A stretch of 64,000 nucleotides of DNA from Schistosoma haematobium. Its lineage: Eukaryota; Platyhelminthes; Trematoda; Strigeidida; Schistosomatidae. Position numbers and translations under genes: made by a program. Each line of letters opens with the position of its first letter. Positions within the stretch are counted from its first letter, which is position 1. The stretch covers positions 1,900,450-1,964,449 of the forward strand of contig NC_067200.1 of the NCBI RefSeq assembly GCF_000699445.3, read 5' to 3'. The notes under the pieces are model-generated. The model saw only the letters and a program-made list of their open reading frames with translations. It had not been told where the DNA came from and did not search any database. Positions 22,772-32,759 of the stretch are shown here, in pieces.

Positions 22772-22948
22772 TTTTATTGAGATTATGAAGCGATTGATGT
22801 TAGACCACCATTGAGAACTTGGAAGCACTGGACGACCGTTTCGTCCAAATGTGGGAATCCTCAGCAGAACGAAACGGCCGTCCAGCGCTTCCACGTTCTC
22901 AATAGTGGTCTAACATCAACCGGTTCATGATTTCAATCAAAAATAAAA
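22772..22948. repeat. head-to-head inverted pair of SINE 3' halves
   Basis: The left arm (22772-22845) and right arm (22868-22948) are inverted copies of the same Sm-alpha-type 3' segment (GTTAGACCACCATTGAGAAC and its complement). On the minus strand, 22864-22837 reads CTGAGGATTCC...GGACGAAACG, a hammerhead core with all core bases kept and one stem II mismatch. The arms pair over about 75 bp. Confidence 0.85.
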
Positions 22949-23043
22949 TGTGTTTGTTTTTTTATCCTCCTATTCATCATTCCATCACAAAACAAAAGAG
23001 ATAAAAGAATTTTTTGGACAGAAAAACAAAACAAATGAATTAC

Positions 23044-23347
23044 GTTTTTGTACACTCATAGCCTAATTCTTCTAAAAGATCTGCAATCAAATAAGGATTA
23101 TTTGATGACGATGACGACAGTCCACAACCACATATTGAAGACTTTGTGAAAACTGATGATAATGTAGTTGTTGTTAATCCATTATTCACTGTAGAATTAG
23201 TTTTAATAGGGGAACCAAGTTGACCGATAACTTTACTTGGATTGTTTAGATTTAATTCCAATTGACAGGTTTTCAAAAATGGATAACCGATAATATCTGG
23301 ATATAATAAGGTATTGAGCACTAATGACAAACGACTACGAGGATATT
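23044..23347 (-). CDS. CNOT1: CNOT1 coding exon 6
   Basis: Two bases finish codon 244, then codons 245-344, then two bases. The acceptor is CTCTACAG and the donor is AC|GTAATT. The peptide begins YPRSRLSLVLNTLLYPD, matching 'FP..R.P.VL..LLYP' of CNOT1, and ends with LIADLLEELGYECTK, matching the 'LADF..E.GY' block. Between them is an Asn/Ser/Thr-rich insert of about 45 residues. Confidence 0.92.
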
Positions 23348-24343
23348 CTGTAGAGAAAAGAGTAAATGAATGGAACAGATCTTTTTTTTTCTAACCAATA
23401 GTAAAGAAAAAAATATGCATATACTTAACAATCTGGTGGAGCTTAATAGTTAAAAGTATAGTTCTTAAACGAACTGACATACTGATAGAATATAACCAGG
23501 AGAGATGTCCATTTGTCAACCAAACAGCAAGTATACTTAGCAACTCTCCTCTCTTTATTACTTTATAGTAGTGAAAAAAATAGCCTGCGAAAGCAGAAAT
23601 GAACAGACTGAAGGTTTTAGATCATAGGTATCTTTAAAGCAGTGAGTTTAGGTATAGAGCAATAGGAAATAGTTGGAAATCAGTTTACGACTGACAACCA
23701 AGTTATTCAATATTCATTAATACAGAATAACTACATACATGTTATACAGTTTGATAAATGAAGTAATTACTACTTACAATTATTTCATTTTTGATGAAGC
23801 TTTGGTAGAAACTAGTACAACAGCAATGTGTCAGAGTATGAGAAAGATGTGAAATAACCCTCATATACATTTAGACTCTATATTTAATCGGAGTTCTCCC
23901 TTTAAACAAGTTACATTGATTATGCAATCTACGTTAATTCGACAATATTGGTGTGAGTGGAAACTAGTACACATCAAAGGAACTGATATTTGTATTGTAC
24001 AAACTACACAGTCTACTCAAATAGCATTTAATCAGTAGGCGACCGGTGTTTATAATTATGATATACCTTGCATCTTGAAATGTAACGCAATTTTGGAAGA
24101 CAGAAAAAATCCCCATACCTTAGTTTATATGATTAGTTACATCTACAAGGACATTAAGATGAAACAAATTATGCAGTTTAACAACGTTGTGTAGAGTATT
24201 GAGACACAGAAGCTTGTACAGATTGTGCTTACAATGAATAAGAACAATCAAATAGGTAACTTAATCAGTAGGTCCCAAATCAGTGATCATTCAGTTGTAT
24301 ATATATCATTTCTATGAGAGATCAGACTCATAAGTGCATAAAC

Positions 24344-24832
24344 CTTGTGATGGTGAAGTGAGTCCTCTCACCTTGAAATGGTCTCATATAGTCGCATTTA
24401 TATAGCCACTTTCAAGGAAGTCATACTAACTGCCTACTCGTGGAGGAATTGTTGTTTATGACATTGAGAGGGCGAAGAGAGAATGTCCGACGCTTTGGCC
24501 GGGTTGATAGTTTTCGGAGAATCCATCTGGGAGAGTTGGAAAACCCTCATTCCAAACCAACTGTGGACATGGGCCCCAAGATCCTGAGGGGACAATGGGC
24601 GTATGAACCTAGTGCTGGTCACCGGCTACCATGGAACTGAATTTCTTGACGTTGCTTCAATGCCTTGTGGATTAGATCAAAGGCTCGGGGAGTGGCCCCC
24701 CAAGGAAAACCACCTGCTTCTGTCTGGGCACTCGGGTAGTACCCCAGCTCTCACAAAAACCGAGTGACGAAGTGTGGCGCATATATATTCGGTGCCTCAT
24801 TGTACCAGTATCTATGTGTTTAAATGTAATGC
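24344..24832 (+). mobile_element. retroposon family R, copy 3
   Basis: Decayed 5' third, then good similarity (GAGAGGGCGAAGAGAGAATG, GGTCACCGGCTACCATGG, CCAAGGAAAACCACCTGC). It ends GTGTGGCGCATATATATTCG, CCAGTATCTATGTGTTTAAA. CNOT1 intron 5. Confidence 0.78.
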
Positions 24833-25104
24833 ATAAACTCTGCAGGCGTTCGGCTGGAAGAAACCCTTCTACACAAACTAGACAGAAATACTGTACCAAC
24901 ATATATATCTCGCTATTCTAAGTAACGTAAGGGATACATGTAATCATTTGATTTATGTATGAAAAACACAAGTAAAGACTATGTACAGTAAGCAGTCTCT
25001 TAATATCATATCTAAAAATAGATTAGATCGAATTAAGTAAACTCATTCACCTGGCACGTGGGGTATGAGCCATACTTCAAGTGTAAGGGATAATGATGCT
25101 ACCC

Positions 25105-25200
25105 GGTCGCCCAAACTGAAGTAGATGAAGCGGGTTCGAACCTGGGACTTAGTGGCTGAAGACCGAACACCATAATCACTAACCTACCACTCAAAAAATC
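25105..25200 (-). repeat. tRNA-like SINE head
   Basis: On the minus strand an A-box-like GTTAGTGATTATGGTG and a B box GGTTCGAACCC, with no complete acceptor stem. A SINE head without the hammerhead part. CNOT1 intron 5. Confidence 0.6.
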
Positions 25201-25873
25201 ACGCTTAATCATATCAGAAACAGTGACCAATAATATACTGAGTTATTAAGTTTATTTTATTTGTATTCCGAAATGTATTATGTAATCAAAGTTAGTAATG
25301 ATGCAACAAAACTGAACATATATAATCCTCTAAGTAATTACAGCCTCCATGAACAGGTATGACACAATCAAATGATGAATAAATCCGATATCCATATGAA
25401 TTCATTAATAAAAATTTTCAACTTATTAAATCATTTATGTGATAAGCCACTATCTGCCTAAACTCACACATCTTCAAGTAGATTCAACAACAAAGTGAAT
25501 TGTTTGAATTTTCACAATGCTACCAGACGAACAGACAGATGTCATCAACATAGAGCGTGGCACAGATATATGTATTAGTTTAAGTTCACAAACTTGATTA
25601 TTGACAGAACAAGATGAAAATATCGAGATAGAAATAATATAGTAGCAATGATAAAAAGGAAAACGAAACTTTGAAAATATGATGTAATAGGATAATGGAA
25701 AGGTATGTATGGAGAGATACTCGAACTCAGGATAGAGAAAATAAAGAGTGAATGCATCTGTGCCATTATGAGCCATGAAAATGTTACCAGAAGAAAAGCA
25801 CTACAAACACATAGCAAAAGTCCGATCATTCACAAGTAAAAAATGAATGCAGGTAATAATAATAATAATATAC

Positions 25874-26104
25874 CTTTACGTAAAGAACTGATAAAATTGA
25901 GTAGTATATCATCTGAAAGGCCATAGTGTTCAACATCCTCGTATAGATGACTTAAGATGAAATGTAATAAATCTGTACTGATCTCATGTAAACTTCCAGT
26001 ATTTAAAGGTTGTTCTTGAACAGGTTTTGATATGGAAGTATTTGTTGTCTGTGGCTCCGCCTTGGATTGAAGATATTTTAACGAACTCCCACTTGTTGTT
26101 TGTA
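25874..26104 (-). CDS. CNOT1: CNOT1 coding exon 5
   Basis: Two bases finish codon 167, then codons 168-243, then one base. The acceptor is AATTTTAG and the donor is G|GTATAT. The first half is a Ser/Thr/Gln-rich linker without clear similarity. The second half (ISTDLLHFILSHLYED, then LLNFISSLRK) matches the 'A.EVLH.LLSHL' and 'AFL..LR' blocks of CNOT1. Confidence 0.9.
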
Positions 26105-26244
26105 CTAAAATTAATTCAACGATGGAAACAATGTTAAGGTATGATTTGAACAAACAATAATAAGAAAGCTTGTCATGGAACAATTTTTACGCAAACTAAT
26201 TATAATTAGAATAGAGAATTTGTGGAGATTGTCGGATGTTCATA

Positions 26245-26330
26245 GTTTACATCACAGACCGGTCTTGGCTAAGTAACCTTTGAGTCCTAGTATGAGACTT
26301 CCCAGAAGTGTGCACCCACGACCCAACTAC
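26245..26330 (-). repeat. SINE fragment, decayed hammerhead segment
   Basis: On the minus strand GTGCACACTTCTGGGAAGTC then TCATACTAGGACTCAAAGG, a mutated version of the SINE hammerhead region. Old and inactive. Confidence 0.5.
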
Positions 26331-26814
26331 AGAGGGATCGAACACAACCATATAGAACACTTAACCCGTATCTCATGGTATACACGTCTAACTTCCATCA
26401 ATTCGCGATATTGGGCGACTATCTCCTATCGCCTACGGTGGACAACCGTCACACTTTTGAAACAGTTAAGTTGCACTAATCATCGCTTTTGACTAGAATA
26501 GTAATAACAATAATAATAAATTCGTTTTAGGGGTTATAGTATTAAAAAACACAGTTATCAGTGATAATTTTCGGGATCCGCGCTTACAATTTGAAGATTA
26601 TGGAATTATCAGGATCAAACTGTTTACTTAACATAAAGCCTAAATATTTTTTTAAAAAAATCTAATCCGAGCTACCCATAAACTGGTTAAAGGATGTAGG
26701 ACAAACATTTCATTTCATTATTAAAATACTGAGAAACCGAATGTTCACTTAAAATCAATACTAGTTTATTTTAAGTTAAATGAATAAAATTATCTAACTG
26801 AAAATATCGATGAC

Positions 26815-28795
26815 CTTATTTATTTACTGGAACACATAAACATTGGTACAAGAGGGCATCAAATACATATGCGCCACACAATAACAATCAGAATGTGAAG
26901 AAATAAAGTATGTAGTGTGTATCATAAAAGAACAGAAATTAGCATATGAGAGTGAAATAATAATAATAGTGGGAAAACCAGTTCAGTTAGCAAAAATGCA
27001 ACTAGAAATTCTTTTAGTTAAAGAACCTACGTTTAGTTTTATAAGAAAAGTAACAGTAGGATCTCCACTGGGGTTCTATTCTGAGCCATACGCTATCCCT
27101 AAGACCCCAACCACAGAGTTGTGAAGGACCGACAGAAGCCAGTCCTGTATAGCATTCTTTCATATCACGACACCATGTCATACACTAAACACCTCACTAC
27201 TTTTCCAAACTGCTCTCACCAACGCGTTGTAGATCCGACCTTTTACAACCAGACTAACATCACGAAGGCGCCATAGATGGCCCAGATTGGCATAAGCCAC
27301 TTCGGCTTTCACGATACGTGAACTGATTTCATCACTCACGCAGGCACCAACACTTATGAAGCTAGAAGGTGCAAAGCACATACCATACCTACGGATACTA
27401 ACTGCCATCTGATTAAGTACGGATTGTATAGCTTGGGTAACACCACACAGTAAGACAACATCCGCATACTCTAGGTCGAAAAGTCTTTCTTTAGACAACA
27501 GATTCACACCGCCATTATTTACATCCATCAGAGATGTTTCCAGAGCGCCATCGATGGCTAAGTTGAAGAGGGGCGGTGAGAATAGACAACCCTTCCTAAC
27601 GCCACTGCTTGAATGGAACAATGGAGAGAGGTGCTTGTATGACGTTACTCTGCCTGGGGTGTTTGTATATAGGGCTTCTAAGATGTTAAGAAACTTTCCA
27701 GGCACTCTCTTCTTCAAAAGACAATACTGGAGAACAGTCCTGTCCAACGAATCGAAGGTTGCCCAAATGTCAAGAAACACTACGATTGTTGACTTGTGAT
27801 AGATATGACGGTGTTCTAGCATCTGGAGGAGAATGAAGATATAATTAGTACATCCTCGACTAGAACGAAAACCAGCCTGCTCTTCGTAAGTTAATCCTTC
27901 TCAAGTTTTGAACAATCTACGAAGTATGACTGACACCAATAGTTTGGACGCAATCGATAGTTGTTACAGAAACAACCTAAACCCTTTTTAAAGATAGGGA
28001 CAACTATTGATTTATTCCATGATGTTGAAACACTCTCTAACTACCAAAACTTTGTAAACAATGCAGTCAGTTCCTTAACAAGAAAGTCGCCACCACCTTT
28101 AAAAAGGGTCGAAGATAAGTCATCTGGGCCTAGTGATTTGTAGGGCCTCAAGAGTTGGAGTTCCTTGCAGAATTCCGCTTCATTTGGTGGATACGTCGTC
28201 ACAGACCATGGAGGGCAGGACAGCCTAGTCGACGTTGCCGGGGCAGAAGACCAGTTGAACTGCTCCTCGAAAAACTCTGCCCATCGTTCAAGACATCGGT
28301 AGATGTCAGTGATTGGCATCCCGTCATCTTTGCAGATTGTTTCGCTCACACCATACTTCTTTCTGCCAGTGGATCGGATGAGCTGAAAGAGCTTCCGGCA
28401 GTCGCCAGATGCAGCTGCCGTTTTCAACTCATTGGCATGCTCCAACCACCAGGGTTCTCGGTACTTACGCAAGATTTTCCCAATTTCATTACGTAACAGT
28501 CCTGGTTTGTGGTCAAACTCACGGTCACCCGGAGTAGACCCACGAGCTTCAATGAGTTGTAAGGAGCCTGAAGAAACCCAGTGCTTATAAGCGGGATGTT
28601 TCGAGAAACCGCAAGCGACTTCACTCGCCATTTTCATGGAGTCATGAAATTGAAACCAATGCTCATTTATAATTTTCGGTGGGCTGGTAGCTAGCCTTGA
28701 GCCTAGCTCGGTTTGATATTTGTTTGCAACAGAAGCTGCATGCAATTTGCTGACATCGATCAGTTTAGAACGATGAATTTGTCAGCCACTGAAAC
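26815..28795 (-). mobile_element. RTE-like LINE (family B), 5'-truncated
   Basis: Minus-strand ORF pieces: connector 28745-28041 (SKHPAYKHWVSSGS, PWWLEHANEL, CLERWAEFFEEQFNW) and reverse transcriptase 27822-27178 (TIVVFLDIWATFDSLDRTVL, SGVRKGCLFSPPLFNLAIDG). The YADD box reads YADV, so the polymerase is dead. There is a frame change between the pieces. The 3'UTR ends with TTGTGTGGCGCATATGTATT, CCAATGTTTATGTGTT and (AAAT)n at 26815-26885. The 5' end falls in the connector about 25 bp from the donor of CNOT1 exon 4. Confidence 0.88.
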
Positions 28796-28818
28796 GTAAG
28801 ATTAGCGCAATGACTTAC

Positions 28819-29008
28819 CATCATACACAGCAAGATGTGTAGTTACCAATTCTGGTAGTTTCTGATGAACCCATTGTTTTGCATGAGCACTAAGCTGTGG
28901 ATCATTTGAATGTGTAAGTGAAAGACCAAGAATCACCTCTTGGAGACGATTAAGTGTTGAAATTTGAGTAATTTGAGAAAATAGTCTTGTCGACAATAAT
29001 CTATTGTT
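28819..29008 (-). CDS. CNOT1: CNOT1 coding exon 4
   Basis: Codons 104-166 plus one base. The acceptor is CATACACAG and the donor is G|GTAAGT. The peptide contains RLFSQITQ, LQEVILGLSLTHS and HQKLPELV, matching the 'HLF.QL....K.QEVI.GL.L..S' and 'QKLPDL' blocks of CNOT1. A 5'-truncated RTE-like LINE begins about 25 bp downstream of its donor site. Confidence 0.93.
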
Positions 29009-30206
29009 CTGTGTATGAAGAAGTAAGATAAGCGTAAATGGAACGAACTTCTAAGGTATTAGAAATAATAATACATTGTAAAATCCTAATGAATGGAAGA
29101 GTGAATTTCTGACATTTAGCAACTTAGTGTAATTTGCTTCCGTGGCGAACGAATAACCAGATAAAATTAGCCCACATTTAAAAAAGCCTACCTAATGCTT
29201 AATTTACATGAAGTTATTTAGCCAAACTTAGATAGTGGATCTTAAAGGCTTTTAAGGTGTTTTATTTACAAGGTACAATCGATTATGAACGGCTCTGGTG
29301 CAATGTATCAACTACAAGAGTGTGGATTTCATATCCTATTTTAGCAAAACAAATGAGAAAAAAAATCGGTCGAAAATAACTAAGCTGAAATTTATTTGTT
29401 ATTATCGTCTGATGAGATCATGTACGTCGATTAACCTCCCTCCAGTTAGAAATTACTATTCATCACCTTTAGCATCGACACTTTTCAAGGGGGAACTTTG
29501 ATAGTGGGCACACTTAAACTGGTAAAATGATTCATACAATGATGATAGATAGGTGTACAATAAAACAGGATGATTGTCGGACAATTGATTAAAAACTAGT
29601 AATGAATGTCTTACTAAACTTTTCAGTGTTCTGTTTTTAACTCAAAATTTGACAATGTACTCTCCGTAAAGATAACTATTTCCAGTTAATTCTGAACAGA
29701 ACAGGACCTGACATTGAACGAGGTTCTTAAAATTTACGTCAAGACAAACAGGAATATAAATGACGATATTAATGAAGAGCTAAACCACGATCATAGACTG
29801 GGATATTTTGAATTCTAGTTACTACTTCCTGTTATTACAGACAGTTACCAAAAAATATTCGAACTTTGTAAGTGTTTGTATAATCTCGATGTGGATATTT
29901 GAGAGGGTGGCTTGACTTTACTTTTGTTAGTTGTCAGACTGATTGAAACTTAGTGGAATAGTACAAGTCCTTATGAATAAACACGATACCCATTGAACAA
30001 GTTAGTAGTCATCTTAATTTAGTAGCGTGGTAGATAGTAGGTCCGTGCTTGAAGTAAAAAATACCGGCTCCGAGTCTTATCGTGAACATCGACACGGATC
30101 CAGGTAGATCCAACTAACGAGCATCAAACGAGACAACAATTCAATATGTTGCAAACTGATAATTCAAACATGAAACAGAACAATACACATATAAGCTTCA
30201 ACCTAC

Positions 30207-30305
30207 CTTGTGTGTTGGCAGAGGATTTTCTATAGAATAGCAAACAAGTGACACGAAATTCGACTTTGACAATAACTTGCCGAGTTCTTGACTGAAATAT
30301 TGAGC
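30207..30305 (-). CDS. CNOT1: CNOT1 coding exon 3
   Basis: Codons 71-103, phase 0 at both ends. The peptide begins AQYFSQELGKLLSKSNFVSL and ends with IENPLPTHK, matching the conserved 'ITKPNF.S.L..AI(D/E)NPL' stretch. It is separated from exon 2 by a 40-bp intron (30306-30345). The acceptor is TTCATAATAG; a nearer TTTCAG would shift the frame and lose the match, so it was not used. Confidence 0.9.
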
Positions 30306-30345
30306 CTATTATGAAGTATTTAGTGTTACAAAAGAAGTAACGAAC
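30306..30345 (-). other. CNOT1: 40-bp CNOT1 intron 2
   Basis: GTTCGTTAC...TTCATAATAG between two phase-0 exons. Much shorter than all other introns of the gene. It lacks a polypyrimidine tract longer than a few bases. Confidence 0.85.
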
Positions 30346-30450
30346 CTGATAAATGTCTTTTGGGGATTTATTTTCATTTAAACAATTAACTGAAGAGAAT
30401 AAACAGCGTACAAAGTGGCGTTCTGTTTCCAATGTATGAAGTTTAATTAT
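30346..30450 (-). CDS. CNOT1: CNOT1 coding exon 2
   Basis: Codons 36-70, phase 0 at both ends. The acceptor is TTTTAG and the donor is CAG|GTTCGT. The peptide holds LETERHFVRCLFSSVN, which matches the highly conserved E(A/T)(D/E)RH..RCLFS block of animal CNOT1. Confidence 0.93.
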
Positions 30451-31079
30451 CTAAAATAGGAAAAAATAAGTAACCGCAAAAATATTTTTGAAATGTAAAC
30501 TATAGCTAAGGTTCAAAGAGCCGCAGCTACGTTGGTTCATGGATTCGCAAAGTTGTTTTGCGTCGAAACGCTGGTTAAACTAAACCTATTTTCCCCGTCA
30601 TGAAAATGACTGAAGGTGATAACCAGTTCCCAAATTACTTAGTGGTAACTTTACATCTGATATATACTCATACCTCTAACTTCCCAGAACAGATCTACGA
30701 GGACACTTTGGAAACGTTCATAAACACCGAATCAATAACTTGCCAACTGACTACAAACTTTACCATTGAATCACCAACCAGTGGTGCACTTGGCATCACG
30801 ACAAGACCAGAACTCCATCAATAGATGCATTTAACAAAAAGCTGGATCGGCTGAAACCGTCATCACCAAGGACTAACACCAGTCGTTTAACCTTTATTCC
30901 TTTCCAAAATGACTATTGGACTGAGCTTCTAGGCACGTGCGGACCACATGGTTACGGTCCGCGTAACCGCCATAACCGATGGTCGCAAACAGGGTGAAAT
31001 GGACAGAATGGTGAAGTTGCTCTGACCCTTTGATTCCACTTTGATCCTAAGCTATTAAACGACTCAAGTAATTTTATTC

Positions 31080-31246
31080 CACTAACTTATGTTTTCTCGG
31101 ATAGTATCTTCTGTACCCAATCTTTCCTATCACTACTTCTACTATGAAATTTGGGCTGACAATTTTACCCTAATATTCTAATGGGGAATGACAACTTGGA
31201 CTTATGTACATATGTTAGGTTCTATGTTGCGTTTAAATAGCTGCGA
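31080..31246 (+). mobile_element. RTE-like LINE (family A) 3'UTR fragment, diverged
   Basis: Matches the family A 3'UTR order (CTACTATGAAATTTGGGCTG, CTAATGGGGAATGACAAC, TGTACATATGTTAGGTTC), without the (ACTG)n tail. CNOT1 intron 1, antisense to the gene. Confidence 0.6.
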
Positions 31247-31289
31247 CCGGATTTTATTGATAAATTTCAGTTGAATTGTGTAGCATGGT

Positions 31290-31706
31290 TTAGTTTTACT
31301 ACAGTTTGTTGTTTGCGAAACTGAGAAAACGAAAAGCGAATGAACGACGCTTTAACCGGGTTGGTGGATACAGAGAGTCCACCTAGGGGAGTTGGAAAAC
31401 CCTCATTCCAAACAAATGGTGCACATGGACTCCAATATCCTGAAGTAACAAATGGCGTATGAACCAATCGTTGGTCACCAGCTACCATGAGACTGCATCT
31501 CCTGACGTTGCTCCACTGCCTTGTGGATCAAACCTTTAGGTGGAAGGCTCCTGGTGCGGCCCCCTAAGAAAACCACCTGCTTCGGTTTGAGCACTTGAGC
31601 CGTATCCCAGCCGTCACACAAATGCAATGATTTATGTGGTGCATATCTATTTTTTGCATTCTTGTACCAATGTTTATGTGTTCCAATAAATAATAAATAA
31701 ATAAAA
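31290..31706 (+). mobile_element. retroposon family R, copy 4, 5'-truncated
   Basis: Starts in the middle of the unit (GAAAACGAAAAGCGAATG), continues through CCATGAGACTGCATCTCCTG and AAACCACCTGCTTCGG, and ends TTGTACCAATGTTTATGTG with an (AAATA)n tail at 31685-31706. CNOT1 intron 1. Confidence 0.82.
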
Positions 31707-32185
31707 TAATACGGTTTGTAACAAATTGACATTACACAACTTCCGAAGGTCTCGAGTGATGATTGGCTCCAGGGAATTCCTGTGAATTCATGGTATATAT
31801 TGTTGAATATGAACAGTTGGTCTGCTTGATGGACACATTTTAACAACTATCTATAAGCACTGTTATATACAAAAATCCGCAAGCATTATGCTTGTTTTTA
31901 TAAAAACAAAGTAACTGTAAACATCCAACCCAAAATTCTTTGATAAACTAGTACATAACCAAACACTTATTGTAGTTAATAATAAACCCACTTCTTGGGA
32001 TTTTATAGTTTGTAATTACTTATATTCTTCTAAGGGTCCTCATTATTAACACGAATGATTTCTACCAAGTAGGATGTACGAATCTTTAAGAAATCTTAAA
32101 CTTTGCTATAACACCTCTTACTTAGCAACCCAAAACAATGATTAACAACTGTGTAATATTGTAACACGAAGATTACTGGACATAC

Positions 32186-32290
32186 CTGATTAATCTCTGA
32201 CTGGTTTGTCTTGTGATTCTTTTTGTTCCGAAAAAAAACTAGGGACTCTATCTGAGAGAAGACTGTCGACATTAAGCTAGGAGACAACAT
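32186..32290 (-). CDS. CNOT1: CNOT1 coding exon 1 (start codon)
   Basis: Codons 1-35. The ATG at 32290-32288 is the first in-frame ATG after a TAA four codons upstream. The peptide contains VFSQIESLV and NQSEINQ, matching the CNOT1 start (SQI..LV, then a Lys-rich stretch and Q.EI). The donor is CAG|GTATGT, phase 0. A second in-frame Met at codon 7 is an alternative start. Any 5' untranslated exon was not identified. Confidence 0.82.
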
Positions 32291-32759
32291 TTCCCAACAC
32301 AAGCATATTTAGACCTGTCTAAGAACAAGTGTCGGTCTTCAATATACAATATCACGACGAATTCAACGGTCCCGTAACACCAAAAGGCCAACTGTGGCGG
32401 TTAATTTGAGCATGTGACAACGATGATTGAACTAGAATTCAACATTTTGATTAGTTAGGTAATCTTCCTCATACTAGCATATCAGTGCTGAGTGACAGCT
32501 CTAAATCTAGAAAGATAAATCAAGCAACTTGGTTGTCATAATCAACGTGTGTCAGGCGGGCGATTAAAAGTTGAGATTTCAGATTCCTTGAAATGAGTAC
32601 GAAATGACAGTGATTGAATATGTTGTTCCTTTGTAAAATATTTAGTGGTTTGAGTTATAATTTTTTCACCTCGTTGCTTTCTAGTACATCTCTTTTTAAA
32701 AATGAGAGAGGAATACCACATGTGTAAATGTATACTTTACTTCCAGTACTCAGTTTCAG
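32291..32759. other. region just upstream of the CNOT1 start codon
   Basis: AT-rich; presumably the 5'UTR and promoter side of CNOT1, but no TATA box, spliced-leader acceptor or other element can be assigned with confidence. Confidence 0.4.

Larger units (their letters stand above)
4291..32290 (-). other. CNOT1: CNOT1 gene (CCR4-NOT complex scaffold), N-terminal 11 coding exons
   Basis: Gene span. CNOT1 is the scaffold of the cytoplasmic CCR4-NOT complex, which removes poly(A) tails and represses translation; it holds the CAF1/CCR4 deadenylases and the NOT module. Eleven exons with GT..AG borders and compatible phases give 621 uninterrupted codons. In order they match the animal CNOT1 N-terminus: the start region with SQI, the ETERHF/RCLFS block, the LQEVILGLSL block, the LLHFILSHL block, LLYPD, the LGYEC block, LAIAKCLCLFLRT, a WNxxxF block, YRSWNN/GQLSLLQ, YPDILTATLLET and the HILLQTAW block. 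The order and spacing follow human CNOT1 as I know it. Asn/Asp-rich stretches in exon 7 are extra. Introns are 40 bp to 6.1 kb, mostly transposon. The remaining C-terminal part (MIF4G, CAF1-binding and NOT1 domains) must lie beyond the left edge or in exons I could not see. The identification is firm; the exon ends are read from splice signals, not from transcripts. Confidence 0.93.

Noticed and set aside
25105..25200. tRNA genes suggested by A and B boxes (also at 8735, 9823, 12800 and 52775)
   Set aside because: The boxes occur without a complete cloverleaf or matching acceptor stem and are linked to SINE 3' parts or hammerhead segments in several copies; they are SINE heads.
30300..30306. 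Use of TTTCAG near 30297 as the CNOT1 exon 3 acceptor
   Set aside because: It would put the exon in the wrong frame and lose the AQYFSQELGKLL match; the acceptor at 30306 keeps phase 0 and the alignment.
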